Below are positions 35,332 through 44,867 of a DNA stretch of 64,000 bases, piece by piece. A program made the position numbers and the translations under genes. Positions within the stretch are counted from its first letter, which is position 1; every line of letters starts with the position of its first letter. Origin of the DNA: Phoma sp. XZ068 (lineage: Eukaryota > Ascomycota > Dothideomycetes > Pleosporales > Didymellaceae); contig RBKR01000026.1 of NCBI GenBank assembly GCA_004835665.1, positions 620,001-684,000 of the forward strand, in the 5' to 3' direction. A model generated the notes under the pieces. It had not been told where the DNA came from and did no database searches. It saw only the letters and a list, made by a program, of their open reading frames with translations.

Positions 35332-36599
35332 CTATCACGGAGAAGAGCTGTGCCGATCCCTACGTGCTTTGGGATAAGGGTACTTACTACATGGTAAGAG
35401 CAGGTGCAGCACATGACAATCAAGCTCATGCTGATTAATGGAGACCTGGACCACCGGTTGCTCAGTCGAGATCTGGTCAGCGGACAGTCTGTTTGATTTC
35501 GAAAAGAGGTGCAAGAAGGACATCATTTGGTACGTACTGCCGTCAATCGCACCGTTGTATGCTATACCTTTTCCGGTCTTCGACTGACTTCGCCAGGTGG
35601 GCTCCCAAAGATCAACCGTACTCGGGTGATGTTTGGGCACCAGAACTCCACGCCATCCATGGCCGCTGGTACGTGTACTTTGCAGCAGATGATCCAAATC
35701 ACGGCAATAAGTCCCACCGCATGTTCATTCTTGAGGGGCCACCCGCAGACCAGTCTCCCTTAGTCCCTGATCACTGGAAATTCTTTGGACGTGTCGGCGG
35801 ACTTCCAGAGGACCAGTGGGCTATTGACGGCACAGTCATCACCCTTGGTGGCAACATGTTTTTCGTATACTCGGGTTGGCCACCGGGTGTGCATGAGAAT
35901 GAGTCGCGACAAGAGATCTATATCATCCAAATGACCTCACCGACGCAATGTACTGGCCGTCCTATTCGCATCAGTACACCGGACTTACAATTCGAGTTTT
36001 CCGGCACTAGTGGCATCAATGAAGGGCCACAATTCCTATGCTCGCCTGACGGGCGCTGGATAGGTCTTGTATACTCGTGCGCCGGCTCCTGGACGCATGA
36101 ATACAAAATGAATGTCTTGTACTGGACTGGTGGACACCCTCTTGACCCAATGTCTTGGGCGAAGTCGAACCGCCCTTTGCTCCAGGCCAGTCGTGACGAT
36201 AGCCCTCCCTATGGTCCTGGCCATGGCAATTTCGTACTAGTTAATGGTCCTGGAGGTGCAGAGGTCTGGGGCGTCTTCCACGCTACTGACGCGAAGACCG
36301 GCTGGGAGGGTAGGAAAGCACGTGTTATGCGTGTTGGATGGGGTCACGGTGGGCCGTATATGGGCAGCGGAGAATGTGGAAGGTGCTGTGGTGATGTCAG
36401 TCACTTCATTCAGGGTTGTCCCGGCGGTCAGTGTGGAGGGAAGGGGCATGCAGGGGGTGCAGGAGGCGGTGGAGGGCAGTTTATTCAAGGAGGGACGCAA
36501 GGGAACCATGGAAATGCGAGCGGAACTGCGAATATGAAGAATGAGGTGAAGAATCTGATGAAAGAAGGCAAGGGCTTGATCAGTAAGTTTCTCAAGTAA
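35253..36599 (+). CDS. GH43-like glycosidase without signal peptide
   Basis: Exons 35253-35393, 35444-35529 and 35597-36599 encode 409 residues; the introns are 50 and 67 bases. It has the five-bladed beta-propeller layout of family GH43 (arabinanases, xylosidases, arabinofuranosidases). The three acidic residues expected for catalysis are D35 (SCADPYVLW), D153 (WAIDGTV) and E218 (GINEGPQ); the blade motif SGDVWAPELH also fits. Unlike most GH43 enzymes it has no signal peptide; the N terminus is Met/Gln-rich. After the propeller comes an unusual Gly-rich tail with a Cys cluster (GECGRCC, CPGGQC) and a short amphipathic Lys-rich end. It may therefore be intracellular or leave the cell by another route. 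An upstream frame overlaps its start. Confidence 0.82.
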
Positions 36600-37199
36600 A
36601 CTATCATAGGCGACATCGGTATGTCTACGCCAAGTTGGGTATACGGAAGGGTTTCGGCCGTAATTCTGTCATCATGTGTGTAAATGCTTGTATATCATAT
36701 TCTTACTTTTCCTCGTCTGTCATGCTAACAATTGAGAGGATTACGCTAACACCAGTGTAGTTGGGCAAGATGCAGCATTACATATTTATATACGATATGA
36801 AAGCTATTGATTGGTTGCGATCGGGGCTCTCACAAGTCCCGCCGTGCTGATGGTTGATCCGAGTGTGTCTTTCCGAACACTCCCACCCCGTTGCACCTAC
36901 ACAAAGCTCAACTTTCGTCGCATGCCCGACTGCTGGAGGTGCGGTTTGCCACTTTCGGTTGCGGCCGCTGGTCTGACTACGCATTGTCGCACGTAGTTGT
37001 CGCGACCCGCATCTAAAGTACACCCCGCTCGGCCTACATTTCGGCCGGCTCCCCGTACTCGCTTGAGCATCGAGCATCGAGTCGAGACATGCTGTGAGGC
37101 ACCGATGACTGTACCTCGGATATAAAGACCTAGCGTTTGCATCATAGTGAGCAACATTGACAGCCCAACCACCTTACTAATCCCCAGACACTTATAACA
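36600..37199. other. Intergenic, nothing recognised
   Basis: About 0.6 kb between two plus-strand genes. No credible frame or RNA gene. It should hold the GH43-like 3' UTR and the promoter of the beta-lactamase-fold hydrolase. Confidence 0.55.
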
Positions 37200-38414
37200 A
37201 TGACTAAAGTTACTGGAATCTGCGACTCCCGATTCGCATCTCTCAAGGACTTACTTCAGTCCAAGATCGATGCAGATGAAGAGCTAGGAGCGTCCATTGT
37301 CATCAATATTTACGGTGAGAACGTGGTCGACATTTGGGGTGGCCATGCAGACGCAGCCAAAACTAAGCCATGGGAGGAGAACACTATCACAAACGTATGG
37401 TCTTCCTCCAAGACAGTCGTCAGTCTTGCAGCACTCCTACTCATCGACCGGGGACTATTGGACCCTTATGCAAAAGTGACCAAATACTGGCCAGAATTTG
37501 GCGCCAACGGAAAGGAAGATGTTGAGGTCCGACATTTCCTCTCTCACTCCTCCGGTGTATCAGGTTGGGAGGGCCCCATAACCACCGAAGAAGTCTGTGA
37601 CGTCCCCACCGCCACCGCTCGTCTCGCTGCCCAAGCGCCATGGTGGACTCCTGGCACGGTTTCCGGCTACCACAGCCTAACCATGGGCCACCTGATTGGC
37701 GAACTCATCCTCCGCGTTACTGGCAAGACGATCGGTCAATTCGTTGACGAAGAGCTCGCCGGTCCGCTAAGCGCAGACTTCCAATTTGGCGTCCCCAGCT
37801 CAGAGTACCACCGCGTCGCTGAGATCATCCCTCCTCCCGCACCACCCGCGGATTGGAAACCAGAAGCTCCCACGGGTGCGGCCGGTGTTGACAATAGCAG
37901 TGTATTCGCGAAGACGCTCCTCAACCCACCCATGAACGCCGATGTTGCCAATCAACCGTTCTGGAGAAACGCAACGGTTGCTGCGGCGAACGGAAACACT
38001 AACGCCCGCGGCATTGCGCGTCTCCTCTCATTCATCGCGTGCAATGGCACTGTTGGCAACAAGAGACTATTGAGTCAGAAAACAGTGGATTTGATCTTCC
38101 AAGAACAGACCAACGGCCCCGACCTTGCCATCACCGCCAACGTGCGCTTCGGCATTGGCTATGCCTTGAATGGTGTCGGTTCCGGTGGCGCAGGGTGGTG
38201 GGTTCCCGAGGGAAAGAGCTGTTTCTGGGGCGGCTGGGGAGGCAGTATGGCGATCATTGATGTTGGACGCGGCATGACGATTACGTACATGATGAATAAG
38301 ATGGGGAGTGCGGGTCTGGGAAGTGGTTTGGCGAAGGAGTATATATGGAAGATTTACCGGGCCTTGGGAGTGGAGATCCCAGAAGAGGGTGTGGATCTGG
38401 TTAAGAAGTCGTAG
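37200..38414 (+). CDS. Beta-lactamase-fold serine hydrolase (EstB-like)
   Basis: A single exon of 404 residues in the class C beta-lactamase/esterase fold. The nucleophile motif SxxK is S68-S-S-K71 (NVWSSSKTV) and the Tyr motif is Y157-H-S in SGYHSLTMG. The third active-site block is the C-terminal glycine-rich strand (FWGGWGGS). Bacterial EstB and many fungal homologues hydrolyse short esters or lactones and do not degrade beta-lactams; some act on polyketide thioesters (LovD type). No signal peptide, so it is probably cytosolic. There is no polyketide gene nearby to suggest a pathway. It converges on the DJ-1 gene with a 161-base gap. Confidence 0.88.
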   Translation: MTKVTGICDSRFASLKDLLQSKIDADEELGASIVINIYGENVVDIWGGHADAAKTKPWEENTITNVWSSSKTVVSLAALLLIDRGLLDPYAKVTKYWPEFGANGKEDVEVRHFLSHSSGVSGWEGPITTEEVCDVPTATARLAAQAPWWTPGTVSGYHSLTMGHLIGELILRVTGKTIGQFVDEELAGPLSADFQFGVPSSEYHRVAEIIPPPAPPADWKPEAPTGAAGVDNSSVFAKTLLNPPMNADVANQPFWRNATVAAANGNTNARGIARLLSFIACNGTVGNKRLLSQKTVDLIFQEQTNGPDLAITANVRFGIGYALNGVGSGGAGWWVPEGKSCFWGGWGGSMAIIDVGRGMTITYMMNKMGSAGLGSGLAKEYIWKIYRALGVEIPEEGVDLVKKS

Positions 38415-38575
38415 GATAGAAGTCAAAGCGGAAGGTACTATGCTGTACATATGAGTATTTGGTGCTTCTTGGATTATCCCATGATTGAGAAGTTATCATC
38501 CTCAAAATCGGACAGCATCCATGACTTTACTACGCTTTTAACATAACATATAGCATCCACCACTTCGTTGGAGAC

Positions 38576-39331
38576 CTATTTTGCAGCTATCATTTCCAGA
38601 AACTTCTCACCGATCGCATTTGCAGACATTGGGTTATCACCAGTGATAACTTCTCGATCGACAGTGATACTTCCCATGCTCTTGACCACCCCCTCCTGCA
38701 TGTCGGCACCATTACCCTTCAATGTTCCCTCAACCTTATCGATCTCCCCTCGCAGCATCGTCTCCATGAACTTCTCCTCGGCATCCGACCACGAGGTCAG
38801 CTTATACCCTTTGTACGCGAACTCCTTTTGCGGCCCAACTTTTGTCGATAGGAAAGCCCACGGTCCATGGCAAAGGGCCGCTGTGGGCTTCTGCTGCTGA
38901 TGAAAGTGCGACAGGATACGACCGAGCTCTGGGTTGTCACCAAGGTCTGACAGCGGTGCATGACCACCTGGGATGAAAACACCCGCGTAACGCTTCAGCT
39001 CTTCATCACTGATATCCGCAAATTTGCGCGGACGTGAGAAACCATTCTCGCGCTTCATACGCTCAATGAGGTCCTGTTCGCGCTGGCGCTCGTACACATT
39101 GCCTGCGAATGCGAGCAAGGATGTGCTGAGGGGATCTGGCTGGGGTTCTTTGCCCTCAGGCGAAGCAAATGTGATCTCACACCCAGCGTCAAGAAATTTT
39201 TGTAAGGGCTTTGCAAGCTCCATGAGGAAGTAACCCGAGTCCTGGCTTACGGTCTTTCCCTCTTTTCCTGTGTTGTAGAGAGGGAAAGAGTGGGCGTCAG
39301 ACATGACGATGAGGACTTTCTTTGCTGTCAT
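38576..39331 (-). CDS. DJ-1/PfpI family protein, Hsp31-like
   Basis: A single exon of 251 residues. The nucleophilic cysteine is in ALCHGPWAF and the partner glutamate is likely in the GDNPELG region after IPGGHAPLSDLG. The length, the HSFPLYNTGKEG start and the ASPEGKEPQPDP block match fungal/bacterial Hsp31-like members, which act as glutathione-independent glyoxalases (methylglyoxal to lactate) and stress chaperones in the cytosol. It has a purine-rich AT leader. The upstream 1.3 kb is gene-free. It sits next to three other genes with stress or damage roles. Confidence 0.9.
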   Translation of the reverse strand: MTAKKVLIVMSDAHSFPLYNTGKEGKTVSQDSGYFLMELAKPLQKFLDAGCEITFASPEGKEPQPDPLSTSLLAFAGNVYERQREQDLIERMKRENGFSRPRKFADISDEELKRYAGVFIPGGHAPLSDLGDNPELGRILSHFHQQQKPTAALCHGPWAFLSTKVGPQKEFAYKGYKLTSWSDAEEKFMETMLRGEIDKVEGTLKGNGADMQEGVVKSMGSITVDREVITGDNPMSANAIGEKFLEMIAAK

Positions 39332-40678
39332 GGTGTGACGTTCTTTTGTGGTGACTCGGCGTCTTTGAAATTGGAATGTGTTTGAGATGTGGTATCAAAT
39401 AGAGATGAATTAATAGTAGATATAGTAGGAAAAAGAAAAGACAGAGGTAAGGAGATATAAAAAGCAACTGGTGTTGTTGGGTTCTGATGCTGCCGTGACG
39501 TCACTGCTCCTCTTATCGACATCAATCGTACTCTAACACGCACTCTGGTGTCCATCATCATACTTGAAACTCCGGCAAGCCTCGGCAGAAAAGATCAGGT
39601 GCCTTCTATGTGCTTCCCGCGTGCGTACATGTACAAATATCTGCGGATTTGTAGACCGCGCACGCTTGTCAACTGGGACCCACTTTCTGTAGTAAGCTCT
39701 CGTTCAGCTGTACTGTGATGGCAGTACTAGAGAAGCGTCTTAACGTCAGCTTTGAGAACGGGTGTTTAGGCGGATAGTATGCATCCAGATCAGTCAAGTT
39801 CATAACGCAACTAAGCCACGACTGTAGATCTTCCCAGTAGTTTTAACCGCCGCGTACAAGTCTGGAATGGGTACGTCTATGGTGCTGGAAACAGTACCTA
39901 CGCTTTCGAATCATACCAATATACATACACGTCATCTGCGAAAGTTATAGAATACTCATACCATGGTATGCCATAGATGACTTCGTCCAAATCGTCTGCA
40001 TCGGACTCAAGTCGCCTCTTCAATCATCGAACAGCTTTCCTTGAAAGCAGCACTGGATTAGTTGAAGGGCCTCTCCTGTTCGTCGGGATCGCAGCAATCT
40101 TTAAGGCGTCCACTTTCTCCGGCTCCTGATCGGTGATATCGCACACCTGCCCGGCCTGAAGCGATTCGTGGATGCGAATAGCTGGGGTCCGCAGATACCT
40201 TGAAGGGCGTGCACCCTCAGTCCAACAGAAGCTGAATCTGAAGACGAAAAGTAGACGTGAGGTCAACTAGTAGCGGAAACAATTCCGGTCTACCATTGAT
40301 CAGGGTCCGTGGTGGGGCATGGCCACACATCGGCTATGTTCTCCCGCTCATAGCCGACACAGAGTGACAATTCGATTGAATCTGTATCAGCACAGCAGGG
40401 CAGTAAGTACGAGAAACGACGGGATCCAGAAGTCTACAGTCGGTGACAGCCTCGTGCACCAAGCCACGATTTATGTGGATGATGATCTAGAACTATTCCT
40501 ACCAGCACGATCACAGATGAATCCCAACCCCAAACCACGCCCTTCGGGCCGGGTGTAAGCCGATGCTTGATAATTAACTCCGTCCAACGACCTCTCTATA
40601 GGTTGCCCTTACCACCATCCCACCTTCCTACCAGTACCTTTCTAACCCTCATCAACCTCCAAAGCAATCGAATCCACC
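39332..40678. other. Intergenic, nothing certain
   Basis: About 1.35 kb between two divergent genes (DJ-1 and GFA), so both promoters should lie here. An ~80-codon minus-strand frame at 40024-40266 has no recognisable motif and I do not call it. No RNA gene seen. Confidence 0.5.
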
Positions 40679-41872
40679 ATGGCCGACCCCTCTAAATTCA
40701 CCGGCAACCCCAATGACCACGATCCCTCCGAGTTCAGCACCTCACTCTCTTCCACATGCCTCTGCAAAGCCATCCGCGTGACCATTACTGACAACGAGCT
40801 ATTCACGCGCCCGCGAGGCCATCTGTGCCACTGCGCCAACTGCCGTAAGGTGGCCGGATCGTACGTGAGTAGCAACCTCGTGATCGAGAAAGAGAAGGTA
40901 GAAGTCCAGGATCCAAAGGGCGTGATGAAGAGGTATGCGGATTGGGAGACGGGGAGCGGCAAGAAGGTTGAAAGATGTTTTTGCGGGGACTGTGGGAAGT
41001 ATGTGTTTTTCTTTCTCTCTCTCACGCACACACGCACACTCTATCTCCCGCGCTCTTTTCTATCTGTTTTAGGTTCCTTCTCCCAAGCGTTTCAAAGTCC
41101 AAATGTTTCAAAGTGAGACCGAACGCAAGAGTACTTTCGTATTCAAGAGGATTGTGTTTTAAGGGAGTATAGCCTACCCCCCCCCCCCCCCAATATCCTT
41201 CTTTCTCGCACACTTGTTTTGGCTACATACCCTGTCTGTCCTTGTTTCAAAGTGAGACAGAATACCTAAGCACTTCCGCATTCACGAGGCCTGTTCTTTG
41301 CAGCGAATGTATCCCACTCTCCTTTCCCCCTTTTACACACAATTCTTCTATTTTTATTTAGTCTACACTCGCGCCTTGCCCCACATTTTAAAGTGAGACC
41401 GAAAGTGGAAGTACTTTCGCATTCAAGTTATCCGTTTGTGTAAAGGATTTTACTCTCTTTCTCTTCTCTCTCTCACACTATCCCTCCCGTCTTCATATCC
41501 TCCTCAGCCCCACCGTTTCAGAGTAAGACCGCAAATGGAAGTACTCTCGCATTCAAACCTGTTATTTCCACAAGGCGCATATCACTTTCTATGTCCTCCT
41601 TCCCCCATCCTTCTCTCATATCATCCCTCTCGCACTACCCCGGTCCTTCCTCATCCAATCCAATCCAAAAAAAACTAACTAACGCCTCCAGCCCAATAAT
41701 GTCCATCGCCGACCTCCTCCCCGCCATGGTCATTGTCAAAATGGGTATGTTTCCACGCATCCCGCAGCCCGAGTGTGAGAGCTTCGCGTTGCATCGGCAT
41801 CCGTGGCAGGGCGTGCATGAGGGATTGACGCAGTTTGAGATTGTGCGTGGTGGGAAGAAATTGGGTGAGTGA
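40679..41872 (+). CDS. GFA/CENP-V domain zinc protein
   Basis: Exons 40679-40998 and 41692-41872 encode 166 residues. GFA-domain proteins bind zinc through cysteines; the founding member acts on S-hydroxymethylglutathione (formaldehyde), but most fungal members are uncharacterised. The Cys blocks are CLCKAIRVTI, CHCANCRKVAGS and CFCGDCG, the last completed across the splice to give CGNPIMSIADLLP. The second exon continues with the family-like HPWQGVHEGLTQFEIVRGGKKLG. The 693-base intron is extraordinary for this window and is made of degenerate repeats. The last codons overlap a GTGAGT donor at 41865; splicing to an acceptor near 41929 would give a slightly different C terminus ending at 41955. 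It converges on the AP endonuclease. Confidence 0.85.
41106..41640. repeat. Four degenerate ~140-base tandem units inside an intron
   Basis: A ~42-base core (TTTCAAAGTGAGACC, then variable, then AGTACTTTCGCATTCAAG) recurs at 41106, 41245, 41386 and 41516, with periods of 139, 141 and 130 bases. Each core is followed by a diverged T/C-rich spacer. A truncated copy of the core start (GCGTTTCAAAGT) sits at ~41088. One spacer contains a run of 15 C at 41177-41191. The core includes a GTGAGAC/GTAAGAC donor-like string. Confidence 0.85.
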
Positions 41873-41976
41873 TTTGCTGGGCAGTTTACGAGATTTGGAG
41901 TATGGGGGGTGAGGAGAGGAGTTTTGCAGGGGGTGTTAGAGGAAGTTGTAAGTAGTCCTGAGAAATGCAATACAAT

Positions 41977-43077
41977 TCAGACTGGAAACTTCACGTCCAC
42001 CCATATAGGCACATGATCACTCGGTCCCCTCTCCTCCTCACTATCCAACACCCCACTCCCCTTGACTAACCCTGCATCCCACGCTCGTCGCCCAGCTATG
42101 AAGTAATCCACTCGATCGCAGCTCGTTCCCCATTCTCTTCCGCGAGCGTAGTACGTATACCTCCTCTCCCCGCCATGCATCTCGCGCCAGACATCCACAC
42201 CACCAAAGCCGTCTTTAACCTCTTTGCTTAGAAGTTTTTCGTGAAAGTCCGCGCGGTTGACGCAGTGTTCGTGCGGAAACGTGCGCAGTTGCGGATACCC
42301 ATCTCTCGCATCAGGCGCAACATTCATATCGCCTCCGAGGAGGACGTGGCACCCTTCTCCCTCCAACCTTTTACATTCCTCCGCCAGTGCCGCATGCAGC
42401 GCGCGTTTGCGATCATGTCGTGTCCCGCGGTGCAGACCTGTTTTCGGGTCGCGGTAGGGGTTGTGTGTGCCGTTTACGGCGTAGATGTTGAAGACTGCGA
42501 GGTTCTGCGATGAGGTGGTGAGTTCGATGATGGAGATGCGGCCTTCGGCGTCCCAGGGTACGGTGCGGATGGTGAGGGTGTGGGCTTTGTGGAGATCGCG
42601 CCGGAGGATTGAACAGACGCCGTAGACTTTGCCGCTGCCTCGTGGGCCTCGTGCGTTGTGTGGGTCATTGGGCAGTGTGAAGTGTGCTTCGTATTGTGGC
42701 TCGTTACTGCTTGAGGAAGAGGGAGTGTTGATTGCGGCACGGACAGCGTCTTGCGTTTTTGTGTCTTTTGGTGCGATCTTGACTTCTTGGAGGAGCAGCA
42801 TGGCTGGCCAGTGGTGGCGGCGCAGAAAGTCCCGAAGTGATGCAGCTGGTACAGTACTTTGGGTGTTGCTGGACGACTTCTGGGATGTTTGGAAAAAGGA
42901 CGTTATCGACTTCTGCAAGAATGGTGTTATACCGTTGACGTTCCACGAGAAGATGCGCATGTTGTTTGGATCTGGGGGTCCTGGGGCCTTCGGTGGTGGC
43001 GTGTGTGGTGTTGTGGTTGCTGATACGCCATCTACCTTCCTGCGCTTAGCAGGTGGTGGACTAATTTCGCGGTCCAT
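41977..43077 (-). CDS. ExoIII-type AP endonuclease
   Basis: A single exon of 366 residues in the exonuclease III/APE family, which cleaves DNA at abasic sites in base-excision repair. Motifs in order: MRIFSWNVNGI (Asn), LLLQEVKI (metal-binding Glu), FNIYAVNGTHNPY (Tyr/Asn), LLGGDMNVAPDARD (Asp/Asn pair) and the C-terminal GPSDHVPIWV (catalytic Asp-His). The basic N terminus (PPAKRRKV) looks like a nuclear localisation signal. The 40-residue N-terminal leader and a Ser-rich insertion near residue 115 are disordered. No C-terminal zf-GRF domain is present, so it is not full APE2. Its 3' end is 104 bases from that of the GFA gene. Confidence 0.93.
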   Translation of the reverse strand: MDREISPPPAKRRKVDGVSATTTPHTPPPKAPGPPDPNNMRIFSWNVNGITPFLQKSITSFFQTSQKSSSNTQSTVPAASLRDFLRRHHWPAMLLLQEVKIAPKDTKTQDAVRAAINTPSSSSSNEPQYEAHFTLPNDPHNARGPRGSGKVYGVCSILRRDLHKAHTLTIRTVPWDAEGRISIIELTTSSQNLAVFNIYAVNGTHNPYRDPKTGLHRGTRHDRKRALHAALAEECKRLEGEGCHVLLGGDMNVAPDARDGYPQLRTFPHEHCVNRADFHEKLLSKEVKDGFGGVDVWREMHGGERRYTYYARGREWGTSCDRVDYFIAGRRAWDAGLVKGSGVLDSEEERGPSDHVPIWVDVKFPV

Positions 43078-43385
43078 GCCTGTCGAAGATGCCGCCAGTT
43101 TGGCGTTGGTTTACAGATGTAGAGCAAGGCGTTGTTTTACATATGATGACGTCATACTTGGAGCACTACGAGTGAATTGCATCTTCCCAATACGTGCAAA
43201 TAGTCGCTTCATGAGCGGTTTGGGCTACTTTGAAATTCATTCATTGTGAGTGAGGTCTGTAGGTGAGGTCTGTAGAAAGAGGGTCGATGTCTAGAAAGGT
43301 TAGATATATACTCCTGGTCCTTAGCTCTAACCCGCAGGACGTCTCGGGTAGCCAAGCGTCATCCTCTGCACTCGTAGAACGCAGA
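43078..43385. other. Short intergenic
   Basis: About 0.3 kb between the AP endonuclease start and the metacaspase stop. Nothing recognised beyond the likely promoter and 3' UTR; a direct duplication GTGAGGTCTGTAG occurs around 43249-43274. Confidence 0.5.
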
Positions 43386-44396
43386 CTACAACACCAAAGA
43401 CATGTTGTCGAGATCGATATCCAACCCCGAGCTCAACTGCGGAACCTGAGTATATTTACTCTGATCCAGCAACTGTCTTGTCATCTGCAATGTCTGTTCA
43501 CTGTCAGTTAAACCCTCTTACTTGCTTTCAAGCAAACTCACCGCCGCATATGTCGGATTCTGATCCCTCTTCATCGTCTCCAAAAACGCCCAAGTCATCG
43601 CGCCCGTCGCCTCGCCCTGGATCCTCGCATCCGCACTCGTCTGATCATCCTTGCACCCCGAAAACATCGTAACCATCTTCTTCTCGCTGCCATACTGGCC
43701 CTCGAACTCTCCTCCACTCAGCCCCTCCTCTTCCTGCTCGCCCATGTGCCGCAGCCCCTTGAAGAAACTACTCGCACCGGCAAGTAATTCCTGCGCCTCG
43801 CCGACTTTCCTATAGCTAAACCCGCCGTTAATCAAGTCCGTGGCTTCGCCGAGCAATCTCGCTCCAGCGCGCACATTATCCATCAGACTAATCTGGCCGT
43901 CGGAGTCAGACTGGTAGACATACGGCAGCTCGACCGCGGACCCAGAGTGGCAGCAATCCATAATGATGAAAAGCGTACAATCCGCCGCCATACGCGTGAC
44001 AAGGTGCTCGTGCAAGATGGTACTCGAGATCTGTCCGCGCTGCTCAAAGTCGGCGGGCACAACGGTGTTGTCCATGCCGCCTACGCCGCGGTTTCCGTCG
44101 ACGTCGGCGATTTGGCCGCCGTGTCCGGAGTAGTGCATGAACAGGGTGCATCCGGGTTCGCTGACGAGCCAGTCCATGGCGGCGAGGAGGTTGTGGCCGT
44201 TGGGGTAGTAGGGCGAATCAAGGGGGACCTCGGGACGGTCGGTGAGGATGGCGCGGTTGCGGTGGTCGTTGTCGTAGCCTCTGTAGGATAGGAATTCGGC
44301 CATGTTGTCGACATCCGAGTGGCAGCCTTTCAACTCGTGCTGGGAGTTGACATAGTTGATGCCGATGAGGAGTGACTTCTTGCGTTTGTGTGCCAT
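43386..44396 (-). CDS. Type I metacaspase lacking a prodomain
   Basis: Exons 44396-43542 and 43484-43386 encode 317 residues; the 57-base intron starts with GTGAGT. Metacaspases are Ca-dependent cysteine proteases cutting after Arg/Lys, linked to protein quality control and cell death. The catalytic pair is H92 in HYSGHGGQ and C149 in DCCHSGSA. The linker and p10 half continue to MFSGCKDDQTSAD and GAMTWAF. The second exon supplies the conserved end (YTQVPQLSSG, then LDIDLDNMSLVL). Fungal type I metacaspases usually carry a Pro/Gln/Tyr-rich N-terminal prodomain. Here the protein begins directly with MAHKRKKSLLIGINY, and an in-frame TGA lies only five codons upstream, so no prodomain is contiguous. 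Confidence 0.93.
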
Positions 44397-44867
44397 TTTT
44401 GAGAAGATTCAATTCTTTCTGAAAGTTTAACTTGGTTAGGAGCTGATGTTGGCGTGCAGAGATAGGAGGTTGAAGGATGTTTGTAGATGTGGCTGTTGTT
44501 GTGGCTCAGGTGGGGTAGTGAATGTGTTGTTTGGACTTTACCGCCTCTAGCTTAGTGGGCACTGTGGACCTTCTAAACATCGACGTGCATAGCTAATGCT
44601 GCAATGGCTGTGCATCAATGCTGGAGACGGCTTACGCAGCTCCGTGACGTACCTCGACGTCGCAGATCATTTAAGTGCCACAGTGAAGAGGAAGACAAGT
44701 CAATATCCATGTATCGAATTTAGTAGCACAGTTGATCAAACAATAAGGTATCCTAAACACTCCGATGCTCATAAACCATAACTCACTCCACAACCCGTGG
44801 GTCTTGTGAAGGACACCAAAACGCGGAACGCCAGAATGCTCCCCCTGATGAGGAATGCTTGCTTTTC
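44397..44867. other. Intergenic, nothing recognised
   Basis: About 0.5 kb between metacaspase and RPD3, both on the minus strand. I looked for a metacaspase prodomain exon here and found no convincing Pro/Gln-rich frame. Confidence 0.5.

Noticed and set aside
35253..36599. GH43-like gene and beta-lactamase-fold gene as a degradation operon
   Set aside because: They have separate intergenic promoters, eukaryotic structure and no shared substrate logic.
40024..40266. Minus-strand frame of ~80 codons
   Set aside because: No family resemblance and no good start context; treated as chance in a promoter region.
41106..41640. CRISPR-like array (regular repeats with variable spacers)
   Set aside because: The repeats are degenerate, only four, have a ~140-base period, and lie inside a eukaryotic intron.
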